Shown one piece after another: positions 24,787 through 34,080 of a DNA stretch of 64,000 bases (positions are counted from its first letter, which is position 1; the number at the start of each line of letters is the position of its first letter). The notes beneath the pieces were generated by a model, which worked only from the letters and a program-made list of their open reading frames with translations, searched no databases and was not told the origin of the DNA. Source of the DNA: Oscillospiraceae bacterium. Lineage in GTDB: Bacteria > Bacillota > Clostridia > Oscillospirales > Ruminococcaceae. The stretch is taken from positions 112,281 through 176,280 of the forward strand of contig JAEDDN010000003.1 in NCBI GenBank assembly GCA_016298065.1. The letters are read 5' to 3'. A program made the translations under genes and the position numbers.

Positions 24787-25176
24787 GTGGATATATTCTT
24801 GGTAGTGGGGCTTAGTGTAATAAGTGCAGTGCTTTGTATACTCTTAAAGCAGTATAAGGCGGAGTATGCGGTGATAATTTCGCTTTGCTGTTCGGTAATA
24901 ATATTCGGCGCAGTTGTAGCGGCGCTTGCACCTGCTTTTAAAACGATAAATTCGCTTATCGGTACCGTTAATATAAACTCGGAATATGTAAAAGCGGTGC
25001 TGAAAGCACTTGGCATTTGTTATTTAACTCAGCTTGCGGCAGACAGCTGTAAGGACGCAGGACAAACCGCAATAGCCTCAAAGGTCGAGCTTGCGGGCAA
25101 GGTCGGTGTAGTGCTTGTAGCACTTCCTATGTTCGAGAGTCTGGTGGATATAATTATAAAGCTTATGAGCTTGTGA
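24787..25176 (+). CDS. spoIIIAD: Stage III sporulation protein AD
   Basis: 129 residues starting at GTG. Three or four membrane helices. The conserved CYLTQLAADSCKDAGQTAIASKVELAGKVG block matches AD (the Bacillus protein is 133 residues). It probably forms the membrane part of the channel together with AC and AE. Confidence 0.92.
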   Translation: MDIFLVVGLSVISAVLCILLKQYKAEYAVIISLCCSVIIFGAVVAALAPAFKTINSLIGTVNINSEYVKAVLKALGICYLTQLAADSCKDAGQTAIASKVELAGKVGVVLVALPMFESLVDIIIKLMSL

Positions 25177-25189
25177 TAAGAGGGAAAAT

Positions 25190-26326
25190 ATGAGGAAGTT
25201 TATATTAGCCTTTGTGCTTTTAATTTTAATAATGCCGGCGACTTTGGTATCGGCTCAAAGCGACTACGGCGAAGAGTATGACGATATGCTTTCAGAAAGC
25301 GGAGCAGACGAGCTTTTTAGTACGCTTCCCGACGGCACGAGGGAATATTTAAATGACGCAGGTATTTACAGCGTAGACGCCGATGCGCTTAAAAATATGA
25401 GCATTTCAGACGTGCTTAATATACTTTTTAAAGGCGCTTTAAGTAATATAAAGTCGCCGTTAAGACTTTTTCTTATTTGTACGGGGGTTATACTGCTTAC
25501 ATCACTTTTAAACGGCTTTGAGGAAACTATTAAAAACTCATCGCAAAAAAATATATTTTCGGTAGTAAGCGTACTTTGTTTGAGTACGGCAATAATGACG
25601 CCTGTTATAAAAATAATAACCGATACGGTTGATACCGTAAAACAGGCAGGGGATTTTCTCATTAGTTTTATACCTGTTTACGCAGGTATTGTTGCGGTGT
25701 CGGGTAAACCGGTGTCTGCCTTTACATACTATAGCTCTCTTATGGGCGCTACCGAACTTATGACCCTTGTTGCCACGGGCTTTTTAGTGCCTCTTATCAG
25801 CGTGTATTTAGCGCTTTGCCTTTCGGGAGCAGTAAACGACACCGTAAACATTTCTTCGGTCGCTAAGGGTATAAAAAAGTTTATGATGTGGACTATGGGC
25901 TTTTGTATGTCGGTGTTTGTGGGCTTGCTTACAGTAAAAAGCTTTGTGTCATCCTCTGCAGACAGCTTAACCGCCAAGACAGGTAAATTTTTAATAAGCT
26001 CCTTTGTCCCCATAGTGGGAAGTGCGTTAAGCGACGCTTTGGGCGTAGTAAACGGCAGCTTGGGGCTTATAAAATCTGCGGTGGGCGGTTTCGGGATATT
26101 GGCGGTGCTTTTGACCTTTCTGCCGAGCGTTATATCTATAGGGCTTATGAAGCTTTCTTTAAGTGCGGCACAATGTGTGAGCGAGGTTTTAGACGTTAAA
26201 AAGACGTCTGCACTCTTAGAATCCACCGCCTTTGTTATGTCGATACTGATGAGCTTTGTAATTTGCTTCGGGATAATGATTATAATATCGGTGGCTCTTA
26301 TTATGGCAGTGGGGTCAAGCGTATGA
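25190..26326 (+). CDS. spoIIIAE: Stage III sporulation protein AE
   Basis: 378 residues. A signal-like N-terminus (FILAFVLLILIMPATLVSA), an external segment and then several membrane helices. FISFIPVYAGIVAVSGKP-type and MGFCMSVFVGLLTVKSF segments are typical of AE. RBS GAGGGAAA precedes the ATG. The stop overlaps the spoIIIAF ATG (ATGA). Confidence 0.93.
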   Translation: MRKFILAFVLLILIMPATLVSAQSDYGEEYDDMLSESGADELFSTLPDGTREYLNDAGIYSVDADALKNMSISDVLNILFKGALSNIKSPLRLFLICTGVILLTSLLNGFEETIKNSSQKNIFSVVSVLCLSTAIMTPVIKIITDTVDTVKQAGDFLISFIPVYAGIVAVSGKPVSAFTYYSSLMGATELMTLVATGFLVPLISVYLALCLSGAVNDTVNISSVAKGIKKFMMWTMGFCMSVFVGLLTVKSFVSSSADSLTAKTGKFLISSFVPIVGSALSDALGVVNGSLGLIKSAVGGFGILAVLLTFLPSVISIGLMKLSLSAAQCVSEVLDVKKTSALLESTAFVMSILMSFVICFGIMIIISVALIMAVGSSV

Positions 26327-26796
26327 TGGACGGAATAAAGGAAATTGGTTTTTCGGTGAGCATAATACTGATTGTGACAGGTATTTTTTCTATGCTCGTG
26401 CCGACAGACCGTATGGAAAAGACTATGAAGCTTACTTTGAGCGTATTTTTCCTAATAAGCCTTGTGACGCCCTTTGTAAACGCTGATTTTAGCTTTGATG
26501 TTTCGGACAGCTATAAGGAATATGCTTATGAGGACACTGCGCTTTCTGCGGGGTTTAATGAAAAAACAAAGAACCTAACCGAGCAGTATATCGCTTCACA
26601 GTTAAAAAATCTCTTAAAGGACGAGGGGTATTATGTAAATAAAATTACCGTTTCGGTTAATATTACCGCTCAAAACAGCATAGATATTAGTGAAGTGGTT
26701 ATCACTTTGCCTGAAACTTACATACAAAAAGAGGACAAAATAAAAGCCGTAATAAAAGAAAATCTGGGTGAAAGTAATATAACGTTTAAGTATTAG
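26323..26796 (+). CDS. spoIIIAF: Stage III sporulation protein AF
   Basis: 157 residues from the ATG at 26323 (a second ATG follows at once). Two membrane helices at the N-terminus, then a soluble domain with a ring-building-motif-like beta pattern (KITVSVNITAQNSIDISEVVITLP). An in-frame start at 26263 would lie inside spoIIIAE and is rejected. Coupled to AE by a 4-bp overlap. Confidence 0.9.
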   Translation: MMDGIKEIGFSVSIILIVTGIFSMLVPTDRMEKTMKLTLSVFFLISLVTPFVNADFSFDVSDSYKEYAYEDTALSAGFNEKTKNLTEQYIASQLKNLLKDEGYYVNKITVSVNITAQNSIDISEVVITLPETYIQKEDKIKAVIKENLGESNITFKY

Positions 26797-26806
26797 GAGA
26801 AGTTTT

Positions 26807-27385
26807 ATGGGAATGACTAAAAGCATTTTTTCCTCATTTATAAAAAAGCTTGCCGCAGATAATAAAAAAAGAAAAATAATAGTGGCGTTAGGCTTTATAT
26901 TTATACTTTTGATTTTGATGTCGGTGTTTTTTGACTCTGACAATAAAGATACTCAAAAAGCGGCGGTGAGCGAGGAAGTTATATTAGACAGGGAAGAATA
27001 TACACTTTCAATGGAAAACCGACTAACCGATATTTTAAAAGATATATACGGCGTGGGCGAGGTAAAGGTAATGCTCACGATAGACGACACAGGGCAAAAC
27101 ATATACCAGTCTGATATTAAAAAAACAAATGACTCTTCAGACTCGGGACAAAATACAAGTTATGAACAACAGCTGGTGCTTATAAAGGATAATTCGGGTA
27201 AGACCAATGCGCTTTTAAAATCCACCGAATTTCCAAAGGTGTCAGGCGTGGTGGTTGTGTGTGAGGGCGGTGATGATATAAATGTACAAAAAAGGGTTAT
27301 CGGCGCAGTTACGACCGTGTTTGATATAAGCTCGGCGAAAGTATGTGTAACAAAGCTTGAAAATAAACAAAACGGAGGCAGATAG
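26807..27385 (+). CDS. spoIIIAG: Stage III sporulation protein AG
   Basis: 192 residues. One membrane helix (about 25-43), then a soluble domain with the EscJ/PrgK-like ring-building motif (RLTDILKDIYGVGEVKVMLTI and later SGVVVVCEGGDDINVQKRVI). In Bacillus AG forms the large ring in the space between mother cell and forespore. RBS AGGAGAAG. Confidence 0.92.
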   Translation: MGMTKSIFSSFIKKLAADNKKRKIIVALGFIFILLILMSVFFDSDNKDTQKAAVSEEVILDREEYTLSMENRLTDILKDIYGVGEVKVMLTIDDTGQNIYQSDIKKTNDSSDSGQNTSYEQQLVLIKDNSGKTNALLKSTEFPKVSGVVVVCEGGDDINVQKRVIGAVTTVFDISSAKVCVTKLENKQNGGR

Positions 27386-27387
27386 TT

Positions 27388-27945
27388 ATGAAAGCTAATT
27401 TTATAATAGGTAAAAAACAAATTGTGGTAGCGGCACTTATGGTGATTTTGGGAGGTGCGATATATGTAAACTGGGCTTACGCAAATAATAATACCCTCAC
27501 CTTAGACGCTGTAAATGAAGCCCAGAACGTAACCGAAACCAAAGAAACCGCAAACTATGGCGACGCTAAGCTTGTAAATACTCAAACTCAAAGCGACGAC
27601 GAATATTTTACACAGGTAAGCTTAGAACGTGAACGTTCCCGTGACGAAGCAATAGAAACGATAAATAACGTGCTTGCAAGCGTTGACTCCACCAGCGAGG
27701 AATATGCCGACGCAAGCGCAAAGATACTTGAAATATCGGCTCAAATTGAATCGGAAAACAAAATAGAAAATTTAATTAAGGCAAAGGGCTACAGCGAATG
27801 TGTGGTATATTTAAGCGGGGAGAGCGCAAATGTTGTGGTTAAAACAGACGGGCTCGACGCACAAAACGCAGCTCAAATTAAAAACATAATATTATCCGAG
27901 CAGGACATAAAAGCAGAAAATATTTCTATAGTTGAAGTAAAATAG
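27388..27945 (+). CDS. spoIIIAH: Stage III sporulation protein AH
   Basis: 185 residues. A membrane helix at about 11-29, an acidic linker and a C-terminal ring-building domain (KGYSECVVYLSGESANVVVKTDG). AH pairs with forespore SpoIIQ in Bacillus. It starts 2 bp after the spoIIIAG stop, with CGGAGGC as RBS, and is the last gene of the operon. Confidence 0.92.
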   Translation: MKANFIIGKKQIVVAALMVILGGAIYVNWAYANNNTLTLDAVNEAQNVTETKETANYGDAKLVNTQTQSDDEYFTQVSLERERSRDEAIETINNVLASVDSTSEEYADASAKILEISAQIESENKIENLIKAKGYSECVVYLSGESANVVVKTDGLDAQNAAQIKNIILSEQDIKAENISIVEVK

Positions 27946-28070
27946 TTGTTACCTTGCGATTTTTATGGTATAATAGCTTTGTTAAAGGCTATAATCTGCG
28001 GCTTATTAGCGGCACGCAGTAAATGGATATTGAAAAAATACTTATCCTTAAAAACGGAGGTAGCGTAATA

Positions 28071-28421
28071 ATGGAAGGAACTTCAAAAAGAGAAAACGGA
28101 ATCTTAAAAATCTCAGATGAGGTTATAGAAAAAATTGCCGAAACGGTTGTTAGCGAGGTGGAGGGCGTCGACAGCTTGGCACCTGCGCCTGCAAAGCTAA
28201 AAAATCTTGTGATAAAATCCCAAGGTAATAAGGGAATAGCCATAAACTTTGACTCCGGCGTTTGTATAATAGACGTTTATGTTGTGCTTAAAATGGGCTA
28301 TAAAATAAAAACAGTAGCCGAAAAGGTACAGCAAAGCATAAAAGAAACCGTCCAAAATATGTGCGGAATAGCGGTTTCAAAGGTAAATGTGTATATTAAG
28401 GATATTAAGGTAACAGACTAA
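28071..28421 (+). CDS. Asp23/Gls24 family protein
   Basis: 116 residues from the ATG at 28071, chosen for the AACGGAGGT 8 bp before it. Motifs LKISDEVIEKIAETVVSEVEGV and the C-terminal VNVYIKDIKV match the Asp23/Gls24 (DUF322, YloU/YqhY) family. YqhY homologues lie between the spoIIIA/acc genes and nusB in Firmicutes, exactly as here, and have been linked to control of acetyl-CoA carboxylase. The acc genes are absent at this place. Confidence 0.88.
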   Translation: MEGTSKRENGILKISDEVIEKIAETVVSEVEGVDSLAPAPAKLKNLVIKSQGNKGIAINFDSGVCIIDVYVVLKMGYKIKTVAEKVQQSIKETVQNMCGIAVSKVNVYIKDIKVTD

Positions 28422-28428
28422 CCTTTTA

Positions 28429-28477
28429 AAAAACTAACTCTCTTTTAATTCAAGGAGGGTTAGTTTTGTCTTGTTTT
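28429..28477 (+). terminator. Possible terminator before nusB
   Basis: AAACTAAC (28431-28438) pairs with GTTAGTTT (28459-28466); the trailing T run is broken (TGTCTTGTTTTA). Confidence 0.5.
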
Positions 28478-28536
28478 ATACGACTTTTTATAAAAATTTA
28501 AACAAAGAGAAGTTTAAATTAAAGAGGTGATTTTCA

Positions 28537-28935
28537 TTGACACGACATCAGATGAGGGAAGCGGTATTTATACTTACCTTTGAAGAAATTTTTACAAACG
28601 AATCTACCGAGCAGCTCATAAAAACCGCTGTGGAATGTGAGAGCTTTGAAATAAACGATGCGGCAGAGCAGATGTTTGAGGGCATAATCTTACACAAAGA
28701 TGAAATAGACGAAATTATAAAGCGTTATCTTAAAAACTGGAGCATTAACCGCATTTCAAAGGTTTCTCTTGCGGTTTTGCGTGTGGCGGTATACGAGATG
28801 ACCTACTGCGACGATATAAGCGACGAAATAGCCGTAAGCGAGGCGGTAAAAATCGCCCAAAGCTACACCTTAAAGGACGATGTAAACTTTATAAACGGCG
28901 TTTTGGGCTCATATTCCAGAAGCAGAAAAAAATAA
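28537..28935 (+). CDS. nusB: Transcription antitermination factor NusB
   Basis: 132 residues, all-helical family fold. Starts at TTG with AAAGAGGTGA upstream; TRHQMREAVFILTFEE is the usual N-terminus (RRxAREAAFQxLYQ type), and SLAVLRVAVYEM with AVSEAVKIAQSYT and FINGVLGS are the family signatures. It works with NusE in rRNA antitermination. It opens the nusB-xseA-xseB-ispA-dxs-tlyA-nadK-argR-recN block. Confidence 0.95.
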   Translation: MTRHQMREAVFILTFEEIFTNESTEQLIKTAVECESFEINDAAEQMFEGIILHKDEIDEIIKRYLKNWSINRISKVSLAVLRVAVYEMTYCDDISDEIAVSEAVKIAQSYTLKDDVNFINGVLGSYSRSRKK

Positions 28936-28985
28936 GCCTGTATTCTCTCTAAAGCGCAAAAATTAACGAAAGGACTGCAAAAATA

Positions 28986-30200
28986 TTGCCTAATGATATA
29001 TTGACGGTTTCCTTAGTTAACAGCTATGTAAAATCCCTTATAGATAATAACGATTATTTGAGAAATATCTGCGTAAAGGGCGAGGTTTCAAATTTTACAA
29101 ATCATATAAAATCGGGGCATTTTTATTTTTCCCTAAAGGATAAAAACTGTTCGATAAAATGCATAATGTTTAACTCCTATGCGTCTAAGGTGCCGTTTGA
29201 GGTAGAAAACGGAATGAGTCTTTTGGTGACGGGCGATATAAAGGTGTTTGAGCGTGACGGTGTTTTTCAGCTTTATTGCAGAAAATTAGAGCCCGACGGC
29301 ATAGGCGCTTTGCACCTTGCCTTTAATAAGCTTCAGATGCGCCTTCAGGCAGAGGGACTTTTTGACATATCGCATAAAAAGCCGATACCTGCAATGCCTA
29401 AAAAAATAGGCGTTGTCACCTCAAAAACAGGCGCAGCGCTAAAGGACATTATAAATGTGCTGTCACGCCGTTACCCCATAGGCGAAATAGTGGTCATACC
29501 TGCCTTGGTTCAGGGTGATTTAGCCGAGGAAAGCATCTGCAAGGGAATAAGGCTGGCGCAAAGCGCAGGCGATATAGATGTACTCATAGTCGGCAGAGGC
29601 GGCGGATCGTTAGAGGATTTGTGGTGCTTTAACGGCGAGGCTCTGGCAAGGGAGATTTATAACTGCACTATACCTGTTATAAGTGCGGTCGGGCATGAAA
29701 TTGATTTTACCATCGCCGATTTTGCGGCGGATTTAAGAGCGCCTACGCCTTCTGCGGCGGCAGAGCTTTGTACTATGGATATAAGCGAGATAAAATCCCT
29801 GGTTGTAAACTATAGCTCTGCGATAGACAGTATGCTCACCGCAACTCTTACACGCTTTAAGGAAAGTGTTTTTAACTTTTCCGAGAGGTTAAAATTATCT
29901 TCGCCTAAAAAAGCCTTAACGGCAAAAGAGGAGAAATTAACCTCGCTTACAAAACGTTTGGATACAGCGGCAAACGTACTTTTAGAACAAAAGACAAGCG
30001 AATATTTAAGGCTTTTGTCCACGCTCGAAGCGTTAAGTCCGATGAAGGTGCTTACAAGAGGATATTCTCTTACATATAAAAACCAAAGCGAGCTTTTAAC
30101 CTCGCTAAAGGATATATCGCCGGGAGATACCATAAAAACCGTGTTGCCCGACGGCGAGGCATTAAGCATTGTAGAAGCCGTAAAGGCTAAAACTCTTTAA
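28986..30200 (+). CDS. xseA: Exodeoxyribonuclease VII large subunit
   Basis: 404 residues. The N-terminal OB-fold (about 1-100, with VKGEVSNFTNHIKSGHFYFSLKD) binds single-stranded DNA. The catalytic part has GVVTSKTGAALKDI, GRGGGSLEDLWCFN and SAVGHEIDFTIADFAADLRAPTPSAA, strong XseA signatures. A TTG start is used, with AAAGGA some 13 bp upstream. It degrades single-stranded DNA to oligonucleotides together with XseB. Confidence 0.95.
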   Translation: MPNDILTVSLVNSYVKSLIDNNDYLRNICVKGEVSNFTNHIKSGHFYFSLKDKNCSIKCIMFNSYASKVPFEVENGMSLLVTGDIKVFERDGVFQLYCRKLEPDGIGALHLAFNKLQMRLQAEGLFDISHKKPIPAMPKKIGVVTSKTGAALKDIINVLSRRYPIGEIVVIPALVQGDLAEESICKGIRLAQSAGDIDVLIVGRGGGSLEDLWCFNGEALAREIYNCTIPVISAVGHEIDFTIADFAADLRAPTPSAAAELCTMDISEIKSLVVNYSSAIDSMLTATLTRFKESVFNFSERLKLSSPKKALTAKEEKLTSLTKRLDTAANVLLEQKTSEYLRLLSTLEALSPMKVLTRGYSLTYKNQSELLTSLKDISPGDTIKTVLPDGEALSIVEAVKAKTL

Positions 30201-30215
30201 CTGGAGGAAAGTAAA

Positions 30216-30413
30216 GTGGCTGAAAAAACATTTGAAAACGCTCTAAAGGATTTAGAGGAGATTGTCACACAGCTTGAAAGCGGTGAGGCAGATTTAAATA
30301 AATCAATGAAGCTTTACGAAAAGGGAATAGAAAACGTGCGTTTTTGCAATAAAAAGCTTGAAAGTGCAAAGCTTAAAATTACCGAGCTAAAGGAGGAAAA
30401 GCAAGGTGAGTAG
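30216..30413 (+). CDS. xseB: Exodeoxyribonuclease VII small subunit
   Basis: 65 residues starting at GTG with CTGGAGGAAAG upstream. FENALKDLEEIVTQLESGEADLNKSMKLYEKG is the complete family helix-turn pattern. It overlaps ispA by 8 bp. Confidence 0.95.
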   Translation: MAEKTFENALKDLEEIVTQLESGEADLNKSMKLYEKGIENVRFCNKKLESAKLKITELKEEKQGE

Positions 30414-31284
30414 CTTTGAACAAACACTCAAAAGCGATATAGATTTAGTAAATGAAGCACTCGATAAATATTTACAGGTTACAGATTCCGATTACGGTAA
30501 GGTAATAGAAGCTATGCGATATTCGGTTATGAACGCAGGCAAGAGAATACGCCCTGTGCTCACAATGGAATTTTGCAGATTAAACGGCGGTAATAAAAAG
30601 GGAGCACTTGCGTGTGCCTGCGCTGTCGAAATGATACATTGTTCGTCGCTTATACACGACGATTTACCGTGTATGGATGACGATGATTTGCGTAGAGGAA
30701 AGCCCTCCTGCCATAAGGCGTTTGACGAAGCGACAGCGCTTCTTGCAGGCGACGCACTGATTTTAAAGGCGTGTGAGGTCATAGCTTTAAGCGATACCAA
30801 AAAAAGCGTGGCGACAAAGGCGATAGGCATTTTATCCTCGCTTGCAGGTACAGAGGGAATGATAGGCGGTCAGGTAATTGACCTTGCGTCCGAGGGCAAA
30901 AAAATCGACGCTGACACTCTTTCAAAAATGCACAGCTTAAAGACATCTGCGCTGATAAGGTCGGCTTGTTGTATGGGTGCTGTGTGTGCCGATGCTGACG
31001 AGGAAAATGTCAAAAATGCGTCGGAATATGGTGAATATTTAGGGCTTGCCTTTCAGGTTATAGACGATATTTTAGATGTCGTAGGCGACGAAAAACAGCT
31101 CGGCAAACCGATAGGAAGCGACGAGCAAAACGACAAGACTACCTATGTAAGCCTGTTTGGGCTTGAAAGTGCCCATAAAAAAGCAGAACAGTACACAAAT
31201 AAAGCGCTCTCAATACTCGACAAATATGAGGGCAGCGAATTTTTAAAGGAGCTTACCAAAACGCTTCTTAAAAGAAACAAGTAG
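30406..31284 (+). CDS. ispA: Polyprenyl (farnesyl/geranyl) diphosphate synthase
   Basis: 292 residues. The first aspartate-rich motif is LIHDDLPCMDDDDLRRG and the second FQVIDDILDVVGD, both for Mg-pyrophosphate binding. The insertion in the first motif (DDxxxxD) and the length fit the short-chain bacterial type II farnesyl synthase. It acts just downstream of Dxs in the isoprenoid supply, and dxs is the next gene. Confidence 0.93.
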   Translation: MSSFEQTLKSDIDLVNEALDKYLQVTDSDYGKVIEAMRYSVMNAGKRIRPVLTMEFCRLNGGNKKGALACACAVEMIHCSSLIHDDLPCMDDDDLRRGKPSCHKAFDEATALLAGDALILKACEVIALSDTKKSVATKAIGILSSLAGTEGMIGGQVIDLASEGKKIDADTLSKMHSLKTSALIRSACCMGAVCADADEENVKNASEYGEYLGLAFQVIDDILDVVGDEKQLGKPIGSDEQNDKTTYVSLFGLESAHKKAEQYTNKALSILDKYEGSEFLKELTKTLLKRNK

Positions 31285-31340
31285 CTAAAAACAAGGAAGA
31301 TACAAGATACTGTAAAAATCCTTGACAAATGGTGATTTTT

Positions 31341-33233
31341 ATGAGTGAATACAAAATTTTAGATAACGTAAATTATCCGGAGGACTTGGATAAGCTTGAC
31401 GTAAGTAAGCTTGAAGAATTATCCGAGGAGATAAGAAAATTTTTAATTGAAGCCATTTCAAAAACAGGCGGACATTTAGCGTCTAATCTCGGTACCGTTG
31501 AGCTTACCGTTGCAATCCACAAGGTTTTTGACTCGTCTAAGGATAAAATACTGTGGGATGTAGGGCATCAAAGCTATACTCATAAAATTTTGACAGGACG
31601 AAAGGATAAGTTTAATACCCTGCGTCAGAAGGACGGAATAGCGGGCTTTCCACGTTCAAGCGAAAGCGAACACGATGCCTTTATCGGCGGACACAGCTCA
31701 AACTCCATTTCCGCAGGCTACGGCATAGCGGTGGCAAACACCTTAAACAAAAACGGCAGATATGTTGTCTGCGTAATAGGCGACGGCTCGTTTACCGGCG
31801 GTATGGTGTATGAAGCGATAAATAACGCAGGCAGAAGCGAAGAAAACATTATCGTAATACTCAACCACAACGATATGTCGATATCGAAAAATGTCGGCGC
31901 AATGGCAAAGTATCTTTCAAATATACGCTCAAAGCAGGGATATCATAAATTAAAGGAAAACGTAAATTCAAAGCTTGATAAGGTTCCCGTTTTGGGTAAA
32001 CCTATAAAGCGTGTTATATCCTCGTCAAAGGACGCTTTAAGGCAAAAGGTATATAGCTCCTCTTACGAAAATATGTATCCTACCTTTTTTGAGGAAATGG
32101 GCTTTGATTATTTAGGCCCTGTTGACGGACACAACATATCCGATTTGCTGGAGGTATTAAGAACAGCTAAGAGCAAAAAAGGTCCGGTAGTAGTACATGT
32201 TGACACTAAAAAGGGCAAGGGCTATCAGTTTGCCGAAAAAAATCCGGGCGCATATCACGGCGTGTGTCAGTTTGATGTTGAAACCGGAAACCCCGACATA
32301 GCGGCAAAGGACAGCTTTTCCACCGCTTTCGGTAAGGCACTTTGCGCTTTGGCGGATAATGATAAAAAAATCTGCGCAGTTACCGCTGCTATGAAATTCG
32401 GCACAGGACTGCAATATTTTAATGCAAAACACAAAAAGCGCTTTTTTGACGTAGGTATCGCCGAACAGCACGCAATAACCTTCTGCGCAGGTCTTGCAAG
32501 TCAGGGCTTTATACCTGTTTTTGCGGTGTATTCCTCGTTTTTGCAAAGGGGCTATGACCAGATAATACACGACTGTGCCATTGAAAATCAGCACATCATT
32601 TTGGCGGTTGACCGAGCAGGTATTGTCGGCGACGACGGCGAAACTCATCAGGGTGTTTTTGACGTTTCGTTTTTGAGTAATATACCTAATGTAACGATAT
32701 TCTCGCCCGAGAGCTATTTGGAGCTTGAGGCGTCGCTAAAAAGGGCAATATATGATAAAAAGGGCATAGTTGCGGTAAGATACCCGAGAGGAAGTCAAAA
32801 GCTTAGCCATAACTTAGTCTGCTTAAAAAACGAGGACTTTGCTTATGAAGCTTCAGACTCCAAAAAGCTTATAATCACCTACGGAAGAATTACCGATAAC
32901 GCATACACCGCAAGAAGCGAGCTTGAAGCTTTAGGAGAAAAAATATCCATATTAAAGCTTTTGCAGATTATGCCGATACCCGAAGAAGCGTTGGATATAG
33001 CTATGAAATATGACGAGATATATTTCTTTGAGGAGGGTATGAAAAAAGGCGGTATAGCCTCGCAGATGCTTATGTCTCTTTACGAAAGAGGCTTTAGAGG
33101 AAGCTTTAAGATAACGGCGATTGATAACGAGTTTGTAAAACAGGGTACGGTAAACGAAAGCCTTGGCGAATATAACTTAGACGTCGAAGGAATGAAGCGT
33201 GTTTTAAACGGCACAGAAAGTGATAAAGTATGA
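31341..33233 (+). CDS. dxs: 1-deoxy-D-xylulose-5-phosphate synthase
   Basis: 630 residues from the ATG at 31341, which has GGTGA upstream; an in-frame ATG 12 bp earlier is less well placed. Thiamine diphosphate site VIGDGSFTGGMVYEAINNAG, transketolase-type ILWDVGHQSYTHKILTGR, and the pyrimidine-domain DRAGIVGDDGETHQGVFD are all present. First step of the methylerythritol phosphate route to isoprenoids. Its stop overlaps tlyA by 4 bp. Confidence 0.96.
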   Translation: MSEYKILDNVNYPEDLDKLDVSKLEELSEEIRKFLIEAISKTGGHLASNLGTVELTVAIHKVFDSSKDKILWDVGHQSYTHKILTGRKDKFNTLRQKDGIAGFPRSSESEHDAFIGGHSSNSISAGYGIAVANTLNKNGRYVVCVIGDGSFTGGMVYEAINNAGRSEENIIVILNHNDMSISKNVGAMAKYLSNIRSKQGYHKLKENVNSKLDKVPVLGKPIKRVISSSKDALRQKVYSSSYENMYPTFFEEMGFDYLGPVDGHNISDLLEVLRTAKSKKGPVVVHVDTKKGKGYQFAEKNPGAYHGVCQFDVETGNPDIAAKDSFSTAFGKALCALADNDKKICAVTAAMKFGTGLQYFNAKHKKRFFDVGIAEQHAITFCAGLASQGFIPVFAVYSSFLQRGYDQIIHDCAIENQHIILAVDRAGIVGDDGETHQGVFDVSFLSNIPNVTIFSPESYLELEASLKRAIYDKKGIVAVRYPRGSQKLSHNLVCLKNEDFAYEASDSKKLIITYGRITDNAYTARSELEALGEKISILKLLQIMPIPEEALDIAMKYDEIYFFEEGMKKGGIASQMLMSLYERGFRGSFKITAIDNEFVKQGTVNESLGEYNLDVEGMKRVLNGTESDKV

Positions 33234-34051
33234 GTCAAAAGTCAGAAAAAATAAGGCTTGACACAGCGCTTACCCAAATGGGCTTTGCGCCGAGCAGGGA
33301 AAAGGCAAAGGCACTTATTATGGCAGGCGTGGTCTTTGTAGATAATGATAAATGCGACAAAGCAGGTATGACCGTAAAAAAAGACGCCGTTATAGAAGTA
33401 AGAGGCAACGTATTAAAATATGTCAGCCGAGGCGGGTTAAAGCTTGAGAAGGCTATGGAAAAGTACGGCTTTGACCTCAAAGATAAAATATGTATGGATA
33501 TAGGTGCGTCAACAGGCGGTTTTACCGACTGTATGCTTAAAAATAACGCCGAAAAGGTATATGCTGTAGATGTGGGCTACGGTCAGCTTGCGTGGAGCTT
33601 AAGAAACGACAGCAGAGTTATAAATTTAGAGCGTACAAATATAAGATATATCACAAGGCAAGAGGTCCCCGACGACATTGACTTTGCGTCGATTGACGTG
33701 TCTTTTATTTCATTAACGCTGGTGTTGCCTGTTATATATGAATGGTTAAAGCCCGACGGTGAGATAGTATGTCTTGTCAAACCGCAGTTTGAAGCAGGCA
33801 AGGGCAAGGTAGGCAAAAAAGGCGTGGTAAGAGAGCCCGAAATTCACTTGGAGGTTTGCCGTAAGATATATGAGTTTTGCATTTCATTAGGACTTTGTGT
33901 AAAGGGGATAACCTTTTCACCTATAAAAGGCCCCGAAGGCAACATAGAGTATCTTTTTTACCTCAAAAAGACTGATAAGGAAGAAAGCGTGGATATAACT
34001 CAAACAGATATGGCAGTAAAATTATCTCACGAGGAGTTAGACTTACACTGA
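33230..34051 (+). CDS. tlyA: TlyA-family rRNA 2'-O-methyltransferase
   Basis: 273 residues. An N-terminal S4 RNA-binding domain (about 7-67, RLDTALTQMGFAPSREKAKALIMAG) and a C-terminal FtsJ-like methyltransferase with SAM site DIGASTGGFTDCML near residue 89 and KPQFEAGKGKVGKKGVVR. Homologues methylate cytidines in 16S and 23S rRNA and are also called hemolysin A. Overlaps dxs by 4 bp. Confidence 0.93.
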   Translation: MSQKSEKIRLDTALTQMGFAPSREKAKALIMAGVVFVDNDKCDKAGMTVKKDAVIEVRGNVLKYVSRGGLKLEKAMEKYGFDLKDKICMDIGASTGGFTDCMLKNNAEKVYAVDVGYGQLAWSLRNDSRVINLERTNIRYITRQEVPDDIDFASIDVSFISLTLVLPVIYEWLKPDGEIVCLVKPQFEAGKGKVGKKGVVREPEIHLEVCRKIYEFCISLGLCVKGITFSPIKGPEGNIEYLFYLKKTDKEESVDITQTDMAVKLSHEELDLH

Positions 34052-34080
34052 GTTTATTTCATTTAACATAAGGGAGTATA